Source: Lepeophtheirus salmonis (taxonomy: Eukaryota > Arthropoda > Copepoda > Siphonostomatoida > Caligidae). Taken from it: a stretch of 64,000 nt of DNA. The notes beneath the pieces are model-generated. The model was not told the DNA's origin, did no database searches, and saw nothing but the letters and a program-made list of their open reading frames with translations. The stretch lies in NCBI RefSeq assembly GCF_016086655.4, contig NC_052131.2, positions 8,539,940-8,603,939 of the forward strand, read 5' to 3'. This document shows positions 22,961 through 33,515 of the stretch, piece by piece. The position numbers were made by a program, and so were the translations under genes. Each line of letters starts with the position of its first letter. Position 1 is the stretch's first letter.

Positions 22961-25379
22961 TGAAATATATTTTCTCTTCTGGGAGTTAATTTATCTGTCA
23001 ATAGAAGCCCACAAAATCAAAGATCCATTAAAAGTATTTGAGGCGCTTACAAGCAAATTATATTTGGCCTGCAGCTCAGTTGTCATTGGTAGGATGAATA
23101 AATTTTTATAACAATAATTGTTTGTTTTTATGGCTTTACCAGTTGATGTTACGCAAAAAATTATTTCTAATTTCAATGGAACCATTCCAAAGTGTCTTTC
23201 ACAATTTCTCTGGATACCCTTTATACTTATCTTTGATTACATGACTTAAAATGAATATAAAACTTAAATTTCACTGTATTTATTATTCACTAACGGGTTA
23301 ATTTCTCCGGGATCCCGTTCTAAAAAAAAGTTTTACAGGAGATAAAAAAACCTAATGAATACCTCCTGACAACATCATTACTCATTCCATATTTTTCAAC
23401 AACATGTTACATACTTTAACATATTACTATAAAACTACATGTGGAGTGTATATTCAACCTTTTCAAATAACAATAACTACTTAGATAGTTAAAATGAATC
23501 TGAGAAAATGTGTTTAAATATCAAGTCTTGATATGTAGACATTTATAATACATATTTCATTTCTAGTGCATAGAAATGAGTTTTAACCTTTTGTTTATAT
23601 GTGTAGGTAGGTACAAAGATAAATATTCATATTTTTATTATTTCAAAACTAATAATTAGTAAAATTGCTCTCTTCAGCTCGTTCAAATGGCCTTTGAGTT
23701 ATGTATAATATACATAACATCTACTGTCATACGTGGAAGTATAAAAGTGTGTTGGGGTTCCCATAGAAAAGTTGGATTTTTATTAATTTAATGGTGAAAA
23801 TAAACTTCACGTCTTTTATATTTAATAGAGATAAATTCTTAATCTTTCACCTAGTTTAAAGAATAATTCAATGAGTTGCTTTATTTAATCGTACCATTCG
23901 CTGAAAAACAAGACATCTCAAGATAGTTTTCAAAATCACAAATAGGGTATAATGGATCAAATAAAAGGTATAATGGACTAATAAAAAGTATTTATCTACT
24001 ATTTTGTAAATTTTATAAAAATTTTTTTATTCAAAGTATATAAATTTAAACCCGACATTTGCACCTTCGATCTTTATTACTTCAAAATATGAAAGTACTT
24101 TGTCTTAATTTTTAATTTCTCTTTTTCCCAATAATTATCATTTATTTCTGAAGAGCGTGGGGAAATATTCATACACTCGAATTTCATACTATATTCTGTA
24201 ATTCCTGAAAATTTTATTTAGGTTATGGCATATACAGTACAAATAAAGTATAAATTGGTCATAACCTCCATAATATTTAGGATAGATAAATTATTTTAGT
24301 ATGAAAATGTCTTTTTACCATGATCTATTATATAAAACAGGTTTAAAAGGAAAAAATTGTAGGTAGTCAACCCAATTTAGTTGTTAAACTTAAATTTTAT
24401 CAATTCAATGATAAAATATTTTTCTTTGACAACTTCATTCATTAGATCTCGACTTGACCCAATGTTCAAAAACTAGAATTTAATTCCCCTCAACTACTTC
24501 AATTCAATAGTTATAATTCGAATCCAACACTACTATTTATAATAATTAACTATTAATTAGTACAGACATTGTTATACATTTGAATGTCAATGATATCCTT
24601 ATGTTTGGTAAAAATAGAAAATATAAAAAGATTTCTATTCAATTTTTATCTTTATACATAATAATCGCACATAATATACGGAATAAAGAAAACGAAAGTT
24701 TCTCAACAGCTATTACATTTAACAGTATTATTTATACATACATATATTAATGCCTTTAAGCCATTGTTTAAACTTAATAAAAAAGTTTTTTTAAAGGTCA
24801 AAAAAGTGTGTTTTTTTTTAAAGTAATCATGAGACATACATATTTGGAAGAATAAATAAAAACTATAAATATATTTTGTAGTTCTTTGATTGGCAATACA
24901 ATCTAACATTGTACACAAAATACTTAGGATAATGAACTTTTTTGTTTTGTTTTCAATCCTTGTATATTGTAAATGTATGCATGATATTTCAAATAACTAA
25001 TGAGAAGAAAGAAAAATATTAACGTTAAAAGTCAAACTCAAAACGAGGCTGTGAGTACCTATATTGAGTAATTATTTTTTAATTAAAAGAAATGCAAAAG
25101 TGTAGCCGTTTGATTAAATATATATGTATAAATTTTGTATTCATACTTATTTCATGAATATTTTCATGTTGTTACCTTTATAGAATCTTGCAAACTTTCT
25201 ACTCCCCAAAAAAGAACCATAGAAAAAGTCATAAGATAGTACGCCAATTCTTCCTCACTATAGACGTATGATTCAATTATTGATGGAAAGAATTCATTGC
25301 TTCTCTCAATAAAAATTCAACCACTTAGTGTTCAAAATTTTATGAATAAGGGAAAAAAAAAAAAAAAAACAGGTTGCAA

Positions 25380-25610
25380 CAGAAAACATTGATTTTTTTT
25401 AATGTTCCTTTAATCGGTTAGATGGAGTTGCACTGATTAAGTATAAGTAAACATTAAAGTATTGCAACAATTGCTCTATCTATCTGGCAAACTTAATATA
25501 CATAGATTATATTTTTTTCTCTAGGAATCACAGGGGCGCAAACGTACACACATCAAGTTTAAGAGAATAACTCCCGAGCGTGCTGTCCATGTGCTATGGC
25601 GATTTTTTTA
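25380..25610 (+). repeat. Dispersed repeat 'TAGATGGAGTTGCA', copy B
   Basis: TTAATGTTCCTTTAATCGG, TTAGATGGAGTTGCACTG, TCTAGGAATCACAGGGGCGC, AAGTTTAAGAGAATAACT, then GTGCTGTCCATGTGC and TATGGCGATTTTTT. Same order as the copies at 14430 (inverted) and 33300. Confidence 0.6.
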
Positions 25611-26223
25611 AGTTTATATGGTAATGACTTATTTTAACCATTTATGACTTTTTTAAATGAATCAGTTTACCAAACTAAATAATTAAATAAAATTTGCAAC
25701 AAATTATTTTTTTGTTGTTCTGATTGATGTCCTATTCCTCGAAGCATCTATACGAAAATAATTTATTTTCGTAGTTAAAGTGTCGGTCTCTAAGTGTGCC
25801 AAAATGACTGTTTTTTAAAGTTTCACGAAAGTTAGGAGTACATTTTACTGAACGGCGAATGATATTATAGTCTGGAATGATATATTTGTAGAGGGTGAGG
25901 TGAAGGCAAGATTGAAACATATGGTATTATGGAATTAACACCCTTGTTCACATCTGCTGGTTGTTTCTTCATTTAAATTAGAGTTAGTACAGGGAAAATA
26001 TTATAGTCATATTTAAATATATGTTAATGATTATTTTCTTATCGACTTTTTTTAAATACACCAAAGATTGATAAATACTAAGATAAAAGTTTCATCTCCA
26101 TCTAAGAACAATAAAACCAACTTTTTTTTCTAATGATAAAACTATATTTATAACTACAAAATCCCATTCTTTATTTTAACTAATCAAATCTGACGATTGC
26201 TAAATTTATATATAGAAGTATAT

Positions 26224-26250
26224 CAGTGGTTTTCAAACTTTTTACTGTGC
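26224..26250 (+). repeat. Solitary hAT-like terminus
   Basis: CAGTGGTTTTCAAACTTTTT is a typical hAT end. I found no matching inverted end or 8-bp duplication within a few kb, so only the terminus is called. Confidence 0.4.
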
Positions 26251-27459
26251 GTATTGTCAGAGCAAAATATCAAAATCATCAAGTCCCACCAATATGACCA
26301 CACTTAAATATATATCGGGGGATGCTTAACCTATTTAGGACGTTCCTCTAAGTTCATATAACAGTAAAACCTTAGATTAATAATCGGTATCAAAGAAATG
26401 CCTTTAAAATAAACTGGTTTTAAAACATAAATGTATCAATCACTGATTGATAAGTATCAACGTGTCTGTAGTCATGAACCAGATTGTTTCTTGTTAGTTT
26501 TGCCAAAATATCAATATTTTTGAACCGATTCCAGTACCCAAATTGTTATCAGTATACCAATACTTTTTTAATACTTTATTAAAAATAAAGTACATCATAT
26601 GTGAATTTGGAAGTGTTTTATAAAGTGTAAAATTCAGATAAATGGGATGGGGATAAAATTGATTTATAGAATGATGAAAAAAATCGGTCCACAATTTGAA
26701 ACCAATCAAATTTTGGTACACAGTCTGAGACCCTAGGTTTTGATCAAAATATTGGACCAAATCGGAACGAGTCTCTACGCTAGTATTTAAGTCCATCTTT
26801 TTCAGGCCCAAGTCAAGGTCGACCCCACATGTTTCCAATTTCGAAGCGAGTATCGAAATGATTCGAGAAGTACTCATCAGATCCGATTTATCATTGCATA
26901 AACAAGCGAAATTATTCATAACTAATTGAATAATAAGGAATGAAAATACCGTTTTTAAAATGTAATTTATACATTTAAGGATGTATTAATCCTACAAATA
27001 TATCAATTATGATGTTTATAGATGGTTAGGCTCAATTAAATCCAAGCCTACTTTTTAACTGACGTTAACTAAGTAAGGCATTTGTAATAAATGCTTTAAA
27101 ACCTACTCATGCTCAACTTAGAACAACAACAAAAAAAAACGATCAAAAAACTGGAATATTATGACACTACGACATTCACATATGAACCGATCTTTTAGTG
27201 AAGACCAATGTCATACAAATCAGTCAAAAATGCGTTCATTGTAATATTATAAAAATTGTAATATTTTTTTGTTGATTTCATTGTTGCCTTGATTATATAG
27301 TTTTTTTCTCATTTCATTGTATTGTTATATATTTATGTATGATGTATTTTTTTTACATCATTTAACCTCTGTCATTGTCAAATGTTTTTCCAACTCATTG
27401 AAGGATACTTCAGGTATATACCTACATACATATGTGCTGTGTCAGCACAAATTAGTCTT

Positions 27460-27720
27460 CATAGACTAGCGAATCGATTTGATCTAAGTATAAAAGACTC
27501 GAGACTTGATTTTGACTCCATAGTTTGGACTCGAAAGCTAGCTTATACTAAACTTAAGAAAAGCCTTAAAACTATTGATTCTATATTATTCTTAAAGATT
27601 AGAAATAGCTAAAAGGAAATTTGAATACTCAAAGTGGACTTGATATAAATATTTAAGGACTTTGACTTGTGACCAAAGACTTGGTCACGCAGTCGAGAAA
27701 TACTTTTTTTCACCTTGTGT
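27460..27720 (+). repeat. Phrase repeat 'GACTCGAGACTTGA', copy A
   Basis: Reads GATTTGATCTAAG, AAAGACTCGAGACTTGATTT, TTTGGACTCGAAAGC, then after ~120 bp GGACTTTGACTTGTGACC and AAGACTTGGTC. The same order with moderate divergence occurs at 58840-59100, and part at 32395-32545. The ~76-codon open frame across it is not protein-like. Confidence 0.5.
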
Positions 27721-27799
27721 AATCTTGATATAGGAAACGAGAAAATTCCCAGTTTATTTTTTCTTCAAATACCTATACAACCAAATAATTTTATGAGAC

Positions 27800-27860
27800 T
27801 ATTTATGTCAGTTAAGGCTCTACATTCAAATTTCTGGGATGAATTAAAAAACGCAGTAGT
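27800..27860 (+). repeat. Dispersed repeat fragment, 'TTCAAATTTCTGGGAGGAAT' family
   Basis: Reads GCTCTACATTCAAATTTCTG, then GGATGAATTAAAAA. Shares this block with 53100 and 62690. Non-coding. Confidence 0.4.
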
Positions 27861-28359
27861 AACAACTATTTTTTTCAATCTTCATTTGATACTTTTTTCG
27901 CTCCGATTTGACCTTTCAAATATAATCTACCATATTTTTGTCCCTTTCATAGGACGTATAATTTTTACGACTTAATTTATGGTGCTTCCATATTACTAAT
28001 CAAAAAATATATTTTTTTTTAATTAAATTTTTTTAGTCTTTACTGTCGAACTTAAAAACAGTTTAGCTCTGTTTCTGTTATGGATTTTTGAATAATGTCC
28101 CAAAATATATAGGACCCTCTAGAAGGCAAGACCATTTTCATTAATATATTAGTGAAGTATATCAGTTTAGAAATTGAATTCGTTTATTAAAGCTTTAAGT
28201 ATCTCTCATGCACAATGATAGTTTGACATTACTCTTGATTAAGGCCCTTATCATTCTTATAAACATTCGATCCATGATGATATTTGATGACGTCACTTTT
28301 ATAAAATAACATTATTTAGCCAAGTCTTTCCATTGGAAGGAAATTTAATGTAGTTTTTC

Positions 28360-28720
28360 ATTTTTCTTTTTTCCAAAAAATCTAATTTTTCAATTTTTTT
28401 TTTTTTTTTAAAAGATTTTATTTTATTTTTAAGATTTTTTTGTTCTCCAAAAACTTAATTTCTTGAGTATAGGTACGTATTTTGGAAAAAATTTGATTTG
28501 TTGAAAGTAGCTATGGATTTTGTTTTTCTTTTTTTGCCCAAAAATTTAATGTTTTAACTTGTTTTCCAAAAATGTAATATTTATATTTTTGGCCAAAATT
28601 TAACATTTATATTTTTGGCCAAAAAATTTAACATTTGAAATTAAATCTTTGATTTTTTTTTCAAAAAAAAAAAAAATATATAATATTTAATTTTTTTTTT
28701 TTTAAATAATTTTAAGTTTA
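28360..28720. repeat. AT-rich minisatellite-like array, copy 3
   Basis: Contains two tandem ~30-bp units with ATTTTTGGCCAAAATTTAAC (about 28585-28640) plus the family phrases TTTTTGAAAG, 'ctatggatttt' and TTCCAAAAA. Low complexity, non-coding. Confidence 0.6.
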
Positions 28721-30104
28721 TTATAAAAAACATTTATGTGTATATTTTTCTGCGGACGTTTCTTTTTTGCACCCCATTTAACAAATTTTAACTTTAAGAT
28801 TTATTGAGGAATACAAAATAAAAACTCAATAAAAAACCATATTTTATTTGGAATTCTTTTCTTGTTTTTCTTATTTTGTAGAAAAATTTCAACAAAAATA
28901 AATAAAATATTGTTTTTTTTTATAAATTAAGAGGGATTACATTTGTATTCTTCGACAAATTAACCTAAGTTTATATGAACCAATTATTCTTAAAACCATT
29001 TTCGAGGTAAATTGAACAAAGAGTAACCGAAATTGATGGTGCCAATAAAAAAATGATAAATTATATATTTTTATAATGTATCTTCCTATGGTACACAGCA
29101 ATAAATTCTTTACTAACTAATATTTTATTTAAAAGGCCATAACGTGGCCAAATTCAGTCACATAAATCAAATAAATATTTTAAATTATAGCTAAGGTTAT
29201 TAGGTATCTTTACTCATCCCCCTCTTCCAAAAAAAAATGAATACAGAATAAAATAATTGACTCAAATATGTCTATGATATATTGGGCTATGCAAGAAGTA
29301 AAAAAAAAAATATATATACTGCCGTTTTCTCTTTACTAGATTTCTATTCAATATTGTTTTTACGTTGACATACCACAAGTATTATTATCGTTATGTTCCC
29401 TCAATAACTGATATACATAGGAGATGATAGAGAAGTTGAACATAAAACAAATGACTATAAAGTAACAAATTTAGGAGAAAGTTGAAAATAAAGATAATTG
29501 AGTCTACTTTAACAAAAAAAAATAATGGATATTAATATTTTGGATCTCCAACAACAGATGTCCCTTATCTTACATGATTATTTGGAAGTATATATATTTT
29601 TAAATGAGGATGAGGGATAGGAACAAAAATGGAATTAAACTTTTTAAAAATGATGACAAAAGAAATACCCAAGTCTGTACACACAATTTATGATGCTGAC
29701 AGAGGAAGATGGTGTGAAATGTAAATGATAGGTATGTAACTAATTCCATCATTGTAATCAGCCAACTTTTCCGCTTCTGTGTATCAAAAGAAATAAATTA
29801 TTATTTCGGAGAAACACCTTGATATAGGTAGTAGTATTTATATTGTACGGTATCACGGTGGTCAAAACAGAGGTTTATGTTTGGTTTTTGATTCCTGATT
29901 CGTCTTGTTATTTGTTTGCTAACACTCAGAAAAACATATATGTGAATTAAGTATGAAAAATTTACTTTTTTTTTAATTAATAAAAATGACTGATATTGAT
30001 CTCAATTATAATAATGTAAAAATACCCATTTGACAGTAAATTTAGTGACTCCTCCATGAGGAAAAAATAAAAATGTTTTAGAGAAAGAAATACTTACATA
30101 CATA
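28721..30104. other. Unassigned AT-rich DNA
   Basis: Nothing beyond simple sequence was recognised. Confidence 0.4.
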
Positions 30105-30980
30105 CCGGGTGGAAGTTTGAAACATACATACTTGGAAATAAAAAAGAAAATAGCCTGTCATTCGTTAATTATAGATTTAACAAAAATCTTTATTAATCTT
30201 TTTCTGATGGATAGCCAATATCAATTTGATTTATTCAATTCGACCGTCATTGGCCTGACAGATGGAGACATGCCTTTTGTGAAAAGAGTTGCAAGTATTG
30301 CGAACGAAGTTAGGGGCCATGAAAGCCCACTCCTCGTCGACAGAAGTCTTCATGGGTCCACCATTCAGGTGAGTGATGCTATAGGCTCTCCTCTAGATCT
30401 GTAGCCAGAAAGCAAAGTTTGACATCGGGACTGTATGGTGGACACATTCTCTTTTTCCATAAAGAGATGTTGTTAGCTAAGAAGTTCGGAGTAATTTTTG
30501 CAGTGTGAGCTGGGGGCTTCATCTTGCTAAAAAATGACATTGCCGTCGGGGAAATTTCCGGAACCTGGGGGAGTCGATTGGCCTTGGAAACGTAGATGTA
30601 AATGGCGGCAGTGAGCCTACAACCCTCCGAGAACCAGATCATGGAGACCTTGAGGGCATCCTTATTAATGGTGTGCTCTTTTCAGAACCCTACTTCCTCT
30701 CTATGGTCTCATTGTGGTCTAAACTCTTTTTGACATTATAGATGGTCTTAAGAGCCAATCTTGTCAACCTGGCTTCCTCTATTGGAGTGTGACCCGCACG
30801 ATGCAGAGTTGATTCCCTAAGCCTTGAATCTCGCTGCAAGGACATGTCTTGTCCAATTTAAAAAGCAGCTGGTGTTGAGATACATGGCTACCTATACAAT
30901 TACAGACAGTTCTAATTTCCTAACATATAACCGTTCAAATAAATATAATAAACGTATGTAAGTTCCAAGTTTCTACCCAA
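30105..30980 (-). mobile_element. mariner-like element with both terminal inverted repeats
   Basis: Left terminus CCGGGTGGAAGTTTGAAACA and the reverse complement of the right terminus TTGGGTAGAAACTTGGAACT agree at about 20 of 26 positions and extend to a shared ACATAC. A TA dinucleotide precedes the left end; the right one is not preserved. The 876-bp element encloses the gutted transposase at 30231-30870 on the minus strand. It is the clearest whole mariner-like unit in the window. Confidence 0.65.
30231..30870 (-). pseudogene. mariner-like transposase, internally deleted
   Basis: From the 5' side (near 30870) the relic shows HTPIEEARLTRLALKTIYNV and KKSLDHNETIER (helix-turn-helix region). 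It then passes from a D-A-L-K-like segment straight into MIWFSEGCRLTAAIYIYVSK, which in related enzymes lies far downstream, so the first catalytic Asp region is gone. Next come FSKMKPPAHTAKITPNFL, where an alternative frame keeps QDEAP (second Asp), and RMCPPYSPDVKL (third Asp). It then reads WAFMAPNFVRNTCNSFH and ends ANDGRIE with TAA at 30231-30233, close to the family's G-G-H-I-E end. Several frameshifts and stops. Confidence 0.85.
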
Positions 30981-31639
30981 GAGTTTCTATAGAGTGAGGA
31001 CCCAAATATTGCAGGCAACCTCAATTAGTGATATGTTTAATTACTGTACTTAGCTATATTTTGTATTCAATATACCCTCCTTTACTAGCAATAACAGCCT
31101 CGACACTCTAGTAAAAGATTGGCAACTCTAGATGATGGAAGACAAACAACGCTATCATGATGACAGCTCAAAGAGAATCCAAAATTGGATAAGAAGTGTA
31201 GCAAACATTCTTCTTCTAGACTCTCCATACTGATAAGTTCAAAGGGGTTCTTGATGTGATATACAGCCCAAATGCAGATGCCAATTGTATTTGCAGCCCT
31301 CTCTGAACTGACAATAACGCAAAGTAGGTCGCACGCGTTGTAAATTTTGCTATTGCTCCCACGTTTTTACACTTAAAGACTGTGGGTAAAAACAAAAATT
31401 GTTTATACAAAATCATTCAAATCTGACAGGGTCGGGTGTCATTTTTGATTTATTTCCGTCGATTTTACGTGAATGACACAAATGTCTAATATATATTTTC
31501 TACATAATTTACATACAGCCCAGTATTTTATAAACATATTTCGGTCAATTATAAGCTTTGCAATTGAAATGGTCAAGAATGTTAATTATATTTTAAAAAG
31601 CCTCATTTACTATTCCCCCCCCCCCAGGTCCCTTTCAAA

Positions 31640-31815
31640 ACTATATAACAGAATAATTTATAATTATTTCATTGTAACGATGAATTTTGCGAAATAAATT
31701 GAATTTGCAGTGCCTCTAAAGAATTAATTAGAATGATTGATGGACGCAAAGTGATGTTAATTTGTGGAAGAATACAAAATTACCTAATTACTATAGCTTC
31801 CTTTGTGTAAACAGA
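31640..31815 (+). repeat. Dispersed repeat, 'AAATCATTCTAGC' family, partial copy
   Basis: GATGAATTTTGCGAAATAAA, CAGTGCCTCTAAAGAATTAA, AGAATGATTGATGG, then TTACTATAGCTTCC. Parallel to GCGCCTCCAAAGTATTAATC and AGAATCATTTGTTCATTG at 62.86 kb. Confidence 0.45.
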
Positions 31816-32394
31816 TGACATATTTCTGTATCTTCTGCATGATAATTTAAACTAATAAATCTCATTTTTCAACAACAAGGCACTTTTTTCTACGTTTCTT
31901 TCACGTTATCCCCTTTTTTATATATAATAAATAAATACATAATAATCATTTCGCCTTCTTAAGCTTCTCTTCTTCCTGTAGTTCTTAATCAACAAACGAA
32001 TGTCATTCAAAGGAATGAGCAAGTCTTAAAAACAAAGAAATTTCACAATTGTGACTCGGTATTTTTTCCCTTAGTCTTTTTCTTTGTACATAGTGCCACA
32101 TCAGTTCATGAGAATAATCGTACCTAATAAATAGACTCTAATAAACTGCTGATTTCTACTCAAGTGACTAAAAATCTACTGATATTGTCCATGACCTACT
32201 TAAAGACTATGACATTTTGTATTAAATAAGTGTGTACATACATAGATATTAATACATTCAAGCGATATTTGCTAGTTATGTTTAAATGTTAGAATCATTA
32301 CTACGTGAATTTGTATACTTTAAAAAATATAAATATAACAATTTATGTGGTTATTTGATTAGATTCAGAACTTTAAGTAATATAATGTATGTGC

Positions 32395-32545
32395 CATACG
32401 TAGGGACTCGAGCCCATATTTTAAAGACTTGACTTAATAAAATACTCACAATTTTAAGATTCATTACTTGATCTGGACTCGAAAAGTTAAGAGGCTTAGT
32501 ATGTTATTTGCCATTTTTCTTGTTGAAAAACGTTATCGAATTTCA
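32395..32545 (+). repeat. Phrase repeat 'GACTCGAGACTTGA', partial copy
   Basis: GGGACTCGAGCCCATATTTT, AAGACTTGACTTAATAAA and CTTGATCTGGACTCGAAAA. Same word content and partly the same order as 27460 and 58840. Confidence 0.4.
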
Positions 32546-32691
32546 TACCATTTTTTAACTCATTTTATCAAAATGTTTAAATTATTATAAATATCTCTAA
32601 ATTGGTGCCAATTTGAGATACGACCATTCAAATATTTCATGAATAAACTTCCTTTATAAGGGAGCCATTTGCCTACAGAATTTGAGCCTGA

Positions 32692-33086
32692 TAGATAAAA
32701 AAATAAAAACATATTTAAAATCAGTGGCTCAAGTTTTACTAAGTTTAGCCTATTTCGATCTTAGGATACAACAATGGTTTATTTTTAAGTTTATACCCGG
32801 TGCAGCGTCAGCAGTTCTATCGGTCCCAGTCTTGGTTCTTTTCACCGAAAAATAATATTGCTTAAGACAATGGTTTTCAAAGTGGGGACCGTGAGGGTAG
32901 GGAGGTGTCACAGGAAGGTGGAGAATGGAGGAATGGATTGAGATTTTTCTTGATTTTTGTTTATGTTTGTATTTATACTGATACACCATATATTTACTAA
33001 ATTTTTAATTGATGGAGAAATAGCAAGACTATATATAGAATCAGCAGCTCAAGGTTATTAACATCAACCTATTTCGATCTCAGGAC
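32692..33086 (+). repeat. Direct repeat pair flanking an insertion
   Basis: About 75 bp at 32692-32768 and again at 33011-33086. Both end in CAG.GGCTCAAG-like sequence and ACCTATTTCGATCTCAGGA (first copy GCCTATTTCGATCTTAGGA). The interval of about 240 bp contains the hAT-like composite fragment at 32797-32940. Confidence 0.55.
32797..32940 (-). mobile_element. Second, shortened copy of the 15.9-16.7 kb composite
   Basis: AGTTCTATCGGTCCCAGTC matches the reverse strand of 16685-16725. Further on, CCGAAAAATAATATTGCTTAAG at 32846-32867 matches the reverse strand around 16507-16530. From 32868, CAATGGTTTTCAAAGTGGGG is the same hAT right end, followed by GTGTCACAGGAAGGTGGAGA as in 16440-16470. About 150 bp present at 16540-16660 is absent here. 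The other hAT end is not visible. Confidence 0.6.
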
Positions 33087-33299
33087 ATTATTCCTATTGA
33101 ATAGTGTAATTAATGATAAATAATTGATAAAATATTCTTTATTTAAAAAAAAACCATAGAATTGATTATTTGAATAAGGCAGTCAAAATTTAGACACCAA
33201 ATAGAAAATCTCCATCCGAAAATATACCAAAATAATTTTTAAAGATCGAATCACTCAAGTAAAAATGTAGAAACAACTATAAATTAGATTTATTTATTC

Positions 33300-33515
33300 T
33301 CAATTTTTTTTATGCCTTTAATTGATCAGATGGAGTTGCATTGATTAAGTATAAGTAAACATATACTCCATATGACCTAGAAATGGACTTTGAAGTAGAT
33401 ATATACCTTTTACATGTATTTTTTTTTTTTCAAGGAGTGCCCGCGAATTGATCTACGCACATTGAGTTCAAGATAATATTTTATCCCCAGCGCGTTGTCC
33501 ATCTAATATTTCGAG
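33300..33515 (+). repeat. Dispersed repeat 'TAGATGGAGTTGCA', copy C
   Basis: TTTAATTGATCAGATGGAG, TTGCATTGATTAAGTATAAG, then CAAGGAGTGCCCGCGAATTG, ATTGAGTTCAAGATAATA and CAGCGCGTTGTCCAT. Third copy of the family seen at 14430 and 25380. Confidence 0.55.

Larger units (their letters stand above)
18832..25379. other. Long unassigned AT-rich stretch
   Basis: About 6.5 kb with only a solitary transposon-like terminus (20190) and a small repeat fragment (22850). Open frames are short and of low-complexity composition. No gene supported. Confidence 0.4.

Noticed and set aside
26494..26919. 141-codon open frame on the minus strand, among the longest here
   Set aside because: No recognisable motif, overlaps word-repeat-like sequence ('ggcccaagtcaaggtcgacc') and lacks any splice or promoter context. 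An open frame of this length is expected by chance in a few places over 64 kb.
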